Positions 1 to 5,046 are shown, counted from the stretch's first letter. The stretch: DNA of 5,381 bases from an uncultured Candidatus Altimarinota bacterium (GCA_937920005.1 CALETF010000138.1:1-5381), one strand, 5' to 3'. Notes: generated from the letters alone by a model not told the origin. Numbers and translations are program-made.

Positions 1-381
1 GAGGAGAGCGCGTGTATAATTTTGGGACTATGAATAATGGGCAATGTGGTGAACGTAATAATATTACAGAATAGTATGAATTTTTGTTCTACATCCGAAA
101 TATCCGAAATAGTTTCTGATTGAAAAGTTATTTCCTGAAATGTTTCAGATAGGGTTTTCTGTCTCACAGAAAAAGCCCAGAAAAAATCTTTATTTGAGCT
201 CTGGTTTTCGTTCGTGCTTAGAACAAGGCCTTATTCAAAAGTACGAGTACCTAATAGAATACGTTGGTTGCCTTGTTGATGTCAGCGGGATTTTAGTAAC
301 GAAGTAGACCCAAATGAAACATGGTATATTAAAAATAAAAATGGTACATATTTTCATACATGTTGATGAAGAGTGGAATAG
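1..381 (+). CDS. possible 3' end of an unknown protein (left-edge partial, code 25)
   Basis: Frame 1 is open from the window edge to a TAG at 379-381 if TGA is read as glycine; it contains six TGA triplets (31, 121, 136, 277, 364, 367). The predicted last third, ending in WYIKNKNGTYFHTCGGRVE, looks like an Asn/Cys-containing tail of an exported or surface protein. The first two thirds have no recognisable domain, unusually many cysteines and codon use unlike the confident genes nearby. If real, its end overlaps the RsmG start at 360 by 22 bp. An open frame this long is unlikely but not impossible by chance in AT-rich DNA, and a minus-strand frame is also open over 3-230. I do not recognise the product. 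Confidence 0.25.
3..74 (+). CDS. possible C-terminal tail of an unknown protein (left-edge partial)
   Basis: Frame 3 is open from the left edge to TAG at 72-74 and would end in VYNFGTMNNGQCGERNNITE. It has no TGA. The Asn/Gly-rich tail is compatible with a secreted protein, and its codons (ggg, aat, caa, ggt, cgt) look more like neighbouring genes than those of the overlapping frame 1. Only 23 residues are visible, so no function can be assigned. It competes with the frame-1 reading of the same bases; at most one of them is likely to be translated. Confidence 0.2.
   Translation, partial: GERVYNFGTMNNGQCGERNNITE
93..110. repeat. 9-bp perfect tandem duplication
   Basis: The unit atccgaaat occurs twice back to back (93-101 and 102-110). 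In frame 1 the unit length keeps the reading frame and gives SEISEI. It is a minor local duplication with no evident function. Confidence 0.6.
135..178. repeat. two adjacent short inverted repeats in the unassigned left region
   Basis: The first is ctgaaa (135-140) / tttcag (143-148) with a 2-nt spacer. The second is ttttctgt (155-162) / acagaaaa (166-173) with a 3-nt loop, extended by ggg (152-154) and ccc (176-178) across a 2-nt bulge. Neither is followed by a U tract on either strand, so they do not look like standard intrinsic terminators. They could be operators, RNA structure or chance. The rest of 75-359 shows no promoter, RNA gene or recognised protein that I can support. Confidence 0.4.
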
Positions 382-1079
382 CCTTTGAAATAATAGAATA
401 TAACTATAATTCCAGCATGAACTACCGAGAAAACCCACAACTTCAGAAACTTGTCTCTATTTTTCTCGAGAAAAATACACACATCAATCTCTCCGCTATT
501 CGTGATGAGGAGGGTGTTTGGATAAAGCATATTGAGGATAGTCTCATTACTTTGCATCTTTTTGACCAATTCGGTGATAAAAAACTCAAAATCCTCGATC
601 TCGGAACGGGCGGATGATTCCCAGGATTACCGCTTGCAACGATGCTCCCACAGCATGACTTTACTCTTCTCGATGCTACAAGAAAAAAGATAGATTGCGT
701 GCGAGAATTTGCGGAAACACTCGGGCTTACCAATGTCACTCCACAGTGGGGCAGGGTAGAGGATATGCGAGCGGCAAGTATGAAAGACGAGAGAAAACAT
801 AATAAGAATGGTATTATTTTCATGGATGGCACACCTTCAACCAGTGATCACTACGATATTGTTGTGACACGTGCAGCTGCGTATATCGAAGACCTCTTTA
901 CCTGGATCAAGCCACTTCTCAAGGTCGATGGTCGTGCATGGATATATAAACAGGCCTCAGAAGAAGAATGGGACGACGGACAGCAACTCGCAAAAAATCG
1001 AGGTATGATACTCACAAAAGCTCTCACGTATAATCTCGCAGACCAAGAGCGATGGATACTGGAGATTCGAAAAAAGTAG
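360..1079 (+). CDS. rsmG: 16S rRNA (guanine(527)-N7)-methyltransferase RsmG, read with UGA = Gly
   Basis: RsmG uses S-adenosylmethionine to methylate N7 of G527 (E. coli numbering) in 16S rRNA. With the TGA at 615-617 read as glycine the gene encodes 239 residues, close to the usual family length. Visible landmarks, numbered from the ATG at 360, are INLSAIRDEEGVWIKHIEDS (family INLT...KHxxDS block, about residues 42-61), the SAM loop ILDLGTGGGFPGLP (78-91, with Gly86 encoded by TGA), the acidic LLDATRKK strand after it, and VVTRAAAYIEDL further on. It ends in TAG. The start is uncertain: ATGs at 360, 366 and 417 are in frame and none has a Shine-Dalgarno sequence. The upstream limit is a TAA at 336-338. 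The first ATG gives the N-terminal length closest to E. coli RsmG. Under the standard code it would look like a broken gene, which is misleading. Confidence 0.95.
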
Positions 1080-1104
1080 AAAAATTTCTCTTTTTCAAAA
1101 AAAT

Positions 1105-1113
1105 TGTTATATT
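1105..1113 (+). promoter_or_regulatory. candidate extended -10 promoter for the leader and aspartate kinase operon
   Basis: TGTTATATT matches an extended -10 element (TGn followed by TATATT, five of six matches to TATAAT). No good -35 hexamer lies 16-18 bp upstream, which the TG extension could compensate. It sits 26 bp after the rsmG stop. Transcription would begin near 1120, the A of the ATG of the first short leader ORF, implying a leaderless message. Confidence 0.45.
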
Positions 1114-1119
1114 CTCTCT

Positions 1120-1173
1120 ATGCAAATCAATTTCGCAACAAAGACTCCAAAGCTTCTCACATCGAGAGGGTAG
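1120..1173 (+). CDS. putative leader peptide 1 (17 aa, Thr/Lys codons)
   Basis: A short ORF encodes MQINFATKTPKLLTSRG and ends with TAG. Codons at 1138-1152 read Thr-Lys-Thr-Pro-Lys and a further Thr lies at 1159. No Shine-Dalgarno precedes the ATG, but the extended -10 at 1105-1113 would place the transcript start at or next to the ATG, so it may be translated as a leaderless message. The stop codon lies directly after a gagaggg segment (1164-1170) that can pair with ccctctc (1201-1207), so a ribosome finishing the peptide would cover that segment. This matches the role of a control peptide in amino-acid attenuation upstream of the aspartate kinase operon. Translation is inferred, not shown; a 17-codon ORF alone could arise by chance. 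Confidence 0.5.
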   Translation: MQINFATKTPKLLTSRG

Positions 1174-1225
1174 TTTTTGTTTAAATAATATTTCTCAAAA
1201 CCCTCTCACATCGAGAGGGTTTTTT
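1153..1225 (+). promoter_or_regulatory. putative transcription attenuator 1 (mutually exclusive hairpins)
   Basis: Four segments can form competing pairs. Segment 1 (1153-1158, cttctc) pairs with segment 2 (1164-1169, with one G-U). Segment 2 (1164-1170, gagaggg) pairs perfectly with segment 3 (1201-1207, ccctctc). Segment 3 pairs perfectly with segment 4 (1213-1219, gagaggg), followed by six T. As a result a 17-bp direct repeat (1155-1171 and 1204-1220) is present. A ribosome stalled on the Thr/Lys codons at 1138-1152 would cover segment 1 and favour 2:3 (antitermination); one reaching the stop at 1171 would cover segment 2 and favour the terminator. Confidence 0.55.
1197..1225 (+). terminator. 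intrinsic terminator 1 (after rsmG / attenuator 1)
   Basis: A perfect 7-bp stem ccctctc (1201-1207) / gagaggg (1213-1219) with the 5-nt loop acatc is flanked by AAAA upstream and followed by TTTTTT (1220-1225). It could end rsmG transcripts as well as act as the 3:4 hairpin of attenuator 1. Confidence 0.85.
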
Positions 1226-1241
1226 ATTTTTCATTCATTGT

Positions 1242-1304
1242 ATGTCCCATCATCTCTCTCTCATAACCAGCACGACCAAGAAACCGCCAAAGCGGGGAGG
1301 ATAA
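1242..1304 (+). CDS. putative leader peptide 2 (20 aa, Thr/Lys-rich)
   Basis: A short ORF from ATG 1242 to TAA 1302-1304 encodes a 20-residue peptide beginning MSHHLSL and continuing ITSTTKKPPKRGG. Codons at 1263-1283 are Ile-Thr-Ser-Thr-Thr-Lys-Lys, three Thr and two Lys codons in seven, reminiscent of the E. coli thrL leader. The ORF runs across the first two arms of a competing-hairpin set and its stop overlaps the end of the second arm. No Shine-Dalgarno or separate promoter is evident, so it would be transcribed only when terminator 1 is read through, or from a promoter I cannot see. Its amino acids match the end products of the pathway encoded downstream. Translation remains inferred. 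Confidence 0.55.
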   Translation: MSHHLSLITSTTKKPPKRGG

Positions 1305-1358
1305 ATTATTGCCACTTTATTCTCCACTCCGCTTTGAAAAACCTGAAGCGGAGTTTTT
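1284..1358 (+). promoter_or_regulatory. putative transcription attenuator 2 (mutually exclusive hairpins)
   Basis: Segment 1 (ccgc, 1284-1287) pairs with gcgg (1292-1295). The longer segment 2 (1289-1304, aaagcggggaggataa) pairs with segment 3 (1317-1335) in about 16 base pairs with one G-U and a 3-nt bulge at 1326-1328. Part of segment 3 (ctccgctt, 1327-1334) instead pairs with segment 4 (aagcggag, 1346-1353), followed by TTTTT. A ribosome paused at the Thr/Lys codons (1266-1283) would mask segment 1 and leave segment 2 free to form the antiterminator; one at the TAA (1302-1304) would mask segment 2 and allow termination just before the aspartate kinase gene. Confidence 0.6.
1326..1358 (+). 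terminator. intrinsic terminator 2, 18 nt upstream of the aspartate kinase ATG
   Basis: The stem actccgctt (1326-1334) / aagcggagt (1346-1354) has nine pairs and an 11-nt loop and is followed by TTTTT within 1354-1358. A terminator this close in front of a gene, oriented into it, is expected for attenuation rather than for ending an upstream gene, since rsmG already has terminator 1 about 100 bp earlier. Confidence 0.8.
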
Positions 1359-1376
1359 ATTTATAACTTTATTTTT

Positions 1377-2621
1377 ATGTCACAGAACTGATTACTACCA
1401 CGAGTCCTCAAAATCTGAGGTATCCAAGCAGCTCGAATTTCTGATACAGTTCCGTTGATTCAGCGCCTCAGAGACAATGAACCACTTTCGGTCATTCTCT
1501 CGGCACCAAATACCAATCAATTTCGCACAACCAATGTATTGATATCAGCAGCACAAGAACTCGCGAGGGGTGATGTCTCGAAATCACGTGAGCATCTCCT
1601 TTCTGTGCAGGATTTTGTTCTCAATACTGTTTGTCTGCCCCTTCACGGGGAGTCTATCTTTACAAAAATACGGAGAGATATCCAGAGCCTTTTCCAGAAG
1701 TATCTCGCAGATATGGATTTCTATGCCAAAGAAAGATCTCCAACTGCACGATTCTTTACTATGTCACCCGAAGAACCCAATGATTTCGTCGCCTCTGTGT
1801 GGAAAAAACCAGCTCATTCTCCACGAGGCGGCGGTGGCACTCTCCACACAGTAATACCATTTATAGAGTTCTGAGAAAATATCTCCGCTATAATCTACGC
1901 TCATCTCACAAATGGTATTCCTGTCACGAGCCGATCATGGATGAGGGACGAAATCGGAGTGGTGCATAGTCGAGTGAGAGAAAGTCATAATCTCCTCATA
2001 TCTGGAGCACTTCGTATGCATCCGAGAGATAAAATGTTGGCCCTCTATTGACGTGGATATACCGATGCAAATGCAGGACGATTGGCCGTTGGTGCAGGAG
2101 CTGAGCTCTTGGTCCACAAAGAGTTCCCAGTATGTACGGCTGATCCACGAATAGTAAATGGTGCCAGCCGACCAATATCCGAAGCCTCTATGGCAACACT
2201 TCGTGCTAGCCTTCATCCTCTTGTTGGTGCCCAGTTTCTCAATCAACACGTTTTTGCTGACGGAGAACCAGTAGATATTCAGGTTGGCGATTTTGCTTCG
2301 GAGAGGATAACGCGTATTTCACGGAGAGATATACCAGAGGCACCTCCACTTATCCAGAAAGGTCCGCGAGTGCAGAGAGTTTCTGACGGGATGAATTTCT
2401 GAGATATATCACTCTCAGTCAACGGATGATGAGATGAATGTGTCATATCAGTCGTGGATCATTCTGCACGAAGCATCGAACGTGCTGGAGATATCCAGAG
2501 CATTCTCAGGCACAGAGGCGTTATTACTTCACTCAACGAACGCGTTGCATCAGTATTGGTTCCATACGACCAGGCAGATGACATTGTTCGCCAGCTTCAT
2601 CAAAATATGTGTGAGACATAA
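1377..2621 (+). CDS. lysC: aspartate kinase (aspartokinase), divergent, read with UGA = Gly
   Basis: Aspartate kinase phosphorylates L-aspartate to 4-phosphoaspartate, the committed step towards lysine/diaminopimelate, threonine and methionine. The 414-residue product has an amino-acid-kinase domain to about residue 300 and an ACT-like C-terminal part (about 320-414). Landmarks are VLKIGG (10-15), FIEFGENISA (162-171; equivalent of the GExxS helix), LYGRGYTDANAG (223-234; family GRGGSDxTA), TADPRIV (254-260), RPISEAS and PVDIQV. Seven TGA codons are read as Gly (residues 5, 14, 166, 225, 342, 351, 352), of which 14, 166 and 225 fall on conserved glycines. Departures from consensus: KFGGTS is KIGGIQ, GRGGSD is GRGYTD, and the TDVDG segment before TADPR is HKEFP. 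The C-terminal portion seems long enough for only about one well-formed ACT fold. The ATG at 1377 is preceded by an AT-rich stretch without Shine-Dalgarno. It is followed 21 bp later by the dehydrogenase gene. Family assignment is firm; activity and allosteric effector are not visible. Confidence 0.88.
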
Positions 2622-2642
2622 ATTATTTTTAACTTTATTATT

Positions 2643-3650
2643 ATGAAAATCGGAATTGTATGAGCGACAGGCGCAGTAGGACAAGAATTGCTCCCACTGC
2701 TTAAAAAAAGAGATTTTCCTGTCTGAGAATTGAGATTGTTTGGTTCAGAAAAATCAGCAGATAGAACAATAGAAACGCCTTATGGAGCAAGAGTTATTCA
2801 GCTTCTCTCTGCAGGAGGAATACAGTGATTGGATGCTATGTTTTTTTCAGCGAGTGCTGATGTGTCTCGAGAATGGTGTCCTCGTGCTGCAGAAAAATGA
2901 ATTCTCTGCGTGGATAAATCGAGTGCTTTTCGTTCAAACCCAGATATTCCCCTTGTCGTCCCTGAGGTCAATCAGGAGACCATAGGTGAACATCTCATTA
3001 TCTCAAACCCTAACTGTACGACTTCGATTGCTGCTGTGGTTCTTTGGCCTATCCACCGTGAGCTCGGTCTTCGTCGTGTTATTATGTCGACCTATCAGGC
3101 TGCGAGCGGCGCAGGAAGACCAGCCATGGAGGAGCTCCAAAAAGCTACTCAGGCTCGCCTTTCTGGAGAGCCTTTTGAGGCAAAAGAACTTGATCATAAT
3201 CTGGCCTTTAACCTCTTTCCTCATATTGATGATTTCACAGACAATGGATATACAAAAGAAGAGATGAAAGTGACGAATGAGCTCCATAGAATTCTCTGGA
3301 TTCCACAAGTACCTATCTCATGTACATCCGTCCGTGTCCCTATACTTCGTGCACATAGTGAGAGCATCACTCTTGAGACAGAACAGCCTTTTATCGTTGA
3401 GAGAGTGCGTGAGATATTACGAGATTGAGCAGGGGTGGAAGTGGTCGATGAACCATGAAAAAAACTCTATCCGATGCCTTCTCGGGTTGAGGGGCGGGAT
3501 GATGTACAGGTGTGACGTATACGTCAAAATCCTGTGTTTGGAGAGCACTGAGGAGACCTATTTATCTCTGGAGATCAACTCTTGAAAGGTGCAGCACTCA
3601 ATGCGGTACAGATTCTCGAATATGTCTTCAAAAAGAGGCTATCGGAATAA
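2643..3650 (+). CDS. asd: aspartate-semialdehyde dehydrogenase, read with UGA = Gly
   Basis: This enzyme reduces 4-phosphoaspartate to aspartate 4-semialdehyde with NADPH, the step after aspartate kinase. The 335-residue product has a normal family length. Landmarks are the nucleotide-binding MKIGIVGATGAVGQELL (1-17), DKSSAFR (91-97), VVPEVN (105-110), the catalytic cysteine in SNPNCTTS (Cys125), TYQAASGAGR, and the RVPILRAHSE segment whose His238 is the expected catalytic histidine; the ending (PVFGEHGGDLFISGDQLLKGAALNAVQ) is typical. Eight TGA codons (2661, 2724, 2826, 2898, 3426, 3456, 3513, 3549) are read as Gly; the first is the opening Gly of GATGAVG. The gene lies 21 bp after aspartate kinase and is evidently cotranscribed. 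It ends in TAA and overlaps the convergent FemAB gene by 12 bp. Confidence 0.96.
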
Positions 3651-4571
3651 TTTACGTATTGTACTCAAGAATTGTAGTAACTTGAGGAGAAGTGGTTTGT
3701 AGATAACCACTATTTCCTTAGGGAAGTATACCTTTTCTGGATTAAATCGGAGCTTAAATTCCGTGACACCGGCCAGCTTTCCTGTGTCATCCTCAGAAAT
3801 ACCGAGAAAATCGTATTTTTCACAGCCTCGTTTGATGCCTTCTTGAATAGCGATCCACTGCAGGAGGTAGGTAGCCATATCGCGACGGATTTCTCGGTCA
3901 CTCGAAGACGCACCATAGTAGTAAATAGCTGTCTTCTCAAAGTAGGCAAAAATACCAGCTGCATGAAGTATTCCATCTTTTTCGGCGACGAGAAGTCCTC
4001 CTGCATTATTCTCTTCGAGAGTTTCAACGAAGTGTTTGTAGTAGGCGAGACTGTTATGTGAGAAACCATCACGCTGTGTTGTTTCATCGAGGATATCGTA
4101 AAAATCCTCCAGATAGGTTTTCTCACCATATAGATCAGATCACTTGACCCATCTTGTTGTGACTCAACGCTTTTGTGCGAGACGGATATTATATCGTCCC
4201 TTTTCTGCGAAGCTAGCCAGAAGGGCTTCTTCGCCAGTTTTGAGGTCTAAAATAGCTGTTACAGGCTCTATAAAGCGTCTGAAAGGGGCTTTATTTTGTA
4301 GTTTGTAGTTTGTAGTTTGTAGTTTGCTGAGCGGTTCTATTTGGAGAAAGAGATCCTGAGAATTCTTGATATTTGAGCGGATAAAGTTCAAGAGTTCCTC
4401 ATGGATCGAGCTTCCGTCAACGCCGAGAATATAGAGTCCAGTATAATTTCTGAAAATACTTCTTCTCTCGACCAAAACCGCATTCGTATCAGAAAAACAC
4501 AGATAAATATCCTGTGCTTGTTTGGTTTTCTCCAGTATTTCAGCCCAGAGAAAGGACTGCCAAAAGCTCAC
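3639..4571 (-). CDS. FemAB/FemX-family aminoacyltransferase (peptidoglycan bridge formation), read with UGA = Gly
   Basis: Fem proteins transfer amino acids from aminoacyl-tRNA to the stem peptide of lipid-linked peptidoglycan precursors at the cytoplasmic side of the membrane. The 310-residue product has two GNAT-like halves. Family-typical segments are SFWQSFLWAEI at the N terminus, RYNIRLAQKRGVTTRW (about 126-141), FYDILDETTQRDGF, GGLLVAEKDG, KTAIYYYGASS, and MATYLLQWIAIQEG...CEKYDFLGI...AGVTEFKLRFNP near the end. TGA encodes Gly136 (4166-4164) and Gly144 (4142-4140). The reading frame has no suitable ATG; the start is taken as GTG at 4571, directly before the conserved N terminus (an ATG two bases upstream is out of frame). 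A heptanucleotide repeat interrupts the first half (KLQTTNYKLQNK). The gene ends in TAG. The acceptor and amino acid used cannot be read from sequence; some relatives of this fold act on other substrates. Confidence 0.87.
4295..4326. repeat. heptanucleotide tandem repeat inside the FemAB gene
   Basis: The unit tttgtag occurs four times in perfect tandem plus four further bases (tttg). On the coding strand it reads as caaacta repeats giving KLQTTNYKLQ. The unit is not a multiple of three, so gain or loss of one or two copies shifts the frame while three copies keep it. Confidence 0.95.
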
Positions 4572-4639
4572 ATTTGTTCAGTTTTTATACTCACTTTTGC
4601 CCGTATTTGAGCCTATTTTTATATATTTATAATTATTAC

Positions 4640-4668
4640 TTGACATAATGTAAAATATAATTCATAAT
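4640..4668 (+). promoter_or_regulatory. sigma70-type promoter for the STAS gene
   Basis: TTGACA (4640-4645) is a perfect -35 hexamer, followed by a 17-bp spacer and CATAAT (4663-4668), five of six matches to the -10 consensus. The start of transcription would fall near 4675. This excludes the ATG at 4669 and points to the ATG at 4702 as the translation start. A TATAAT at 4656-4661 is only 10 bp from the -35 and is probably not the partner. Confidence 0.7.
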
Positions 4669-4701
4669 ATGCTCGTAAAGTTTTATTTCTTACTTTCGCC
4701 T

Positions 4702-5046
4702 ATGTCAGCTATACCACTGCACACACCATACACAATTCAGGTGCGAAAGCAATACCGAGACATCGTAGAGGTTATTATCGCAGGAGAGCTGGACGAGACA
4801 AACGCTGATGAGGCCTTTGAAAATCTCGCTCATGAAATGGAAAAGAAAAAAGAGTATGAGCACATCAAGTGTGATTTCTCAAAGCTCACGTATACAAATT
4901 CAACAACACTGGCCTATCTCACAGAATTTATCGCTCGTACACATCGAAAAGGGAAGACGATTAGTTTCAAAAAAGTACATCCAAAAACACAGTATATATT
5001 TGATATGATAGGCCTCTCAAAAGTGGCTGATGCAGAACCGGTATAA
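4702..5046 (+). CDS. STAS-domain protein, anti-sigma factor antagonist-like
   Basis: Single STAS-domain proteins usually act in the cytoplasm as switchable binding partners of serine kinases or anti-sigma factors. The 114-residue product has the expected order: an opening strand (IVEVIIAGELDETNADE, 21-37), the helix of residues 38-52, the strand IKCDFSKLTYTNS (55-67) leading into the switch loop and helix TTLAYLTEFIARTHRKGKTI, then FKKVHPKTQYIFDMIGLSKV. At the switch, SpoIIAA-type DSSG is replaced by NSTT (66-69), so Ser67 or Thr68 would be the phosphorylation site if one is used. There is no in-frame TGA. The start at 4702 is preferred because the promoter's start site lies downstream of the alternative ATG at 4669, which would add a leader MLVKFYFLLSP. 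No kinase or sigma factor is nearby, so the partner is unknown. Confidence 0.8.
   Translation: MSAIPLHTPYTIQVRKQYRDIVEVIIAGELDETNADEAFENLAHEMEKKKEYEHIKCDFSKLTYTNSTTLAYLTEFIARTHRKGKTISFKKVHPKTQYIFDMIGLSKVADAEPV

Noticed and set aside
3..230. Minus-strand open frame in the left region
   Set aside because: It has no ATG, only a weak GTG candidate, a low-complexity predicted protein and no recognisable motif; it overlaps other equally open frames.
443..832. Minus-strand ORF opposite rsmG
   Set aside because: It is antisense to a confidently identified gene, shows no family features and reflects codon bias on the other strand.
360..1079. rsmG as a pseudogene or frameshifted pair because of the TGA at 615-617
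   Set aside because: The frame is unbroken on both sides, the TGA occupies a conserved glycine of the SAM loop, and the same pattern repeats in four other genes, so reassignment explains it better than decay.
1155..1220. Start of a CRISPR array from the repeated 17-bp sequence
   Set aside because: Only two copies exist, each folds into a hairpin followed by T residues, and the spacing and coding context fit an attenuator.
1052..1366. A 104-residue protein in the frame running through the leader
   Set aside because: It starts inside rsmG in another frame, passes through both terminators and has no recognisable family; its open frame is a by-product of the repeated and AT-rich leader.
1080..1376. 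Lysine riboswitch (L box) in the aspartate kinase leader
   Set aside because: Lysine riboswitches often control lysC genes, but I see no multi-stem L-box core and the competing stems with short ORFs explain the leader better. A covariance-model search would settle it.
3664..3686. Hairpin ctcaag (3664-3669) / cttgag (3681-3686) as a shared terminator at the asd-FemAB junction
   Set aside because: It has a 6-bp stem with an 11-nt loop, lies inside the FemAB coding region and has no U tract on either strand.
4584..4589. TATAAA on the minus strand as the -10 of the FemAB promoter
   Set aside because: It would place transcription start about 6 nt before the GTG, but no -35 or extended -10 accompanies it and the whole intergenic region is AT-rich, so it is not distinguishable from background.
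4669..4701. Upstream ATG and hydrophobic leader MLVKFYFLLSP on the STAS protein
   Set aside because: The best promoter predicts a transcript beginning near 4675, downstream of this ATG, and STAS proteins of this type are cytoplasmic without such an extension.
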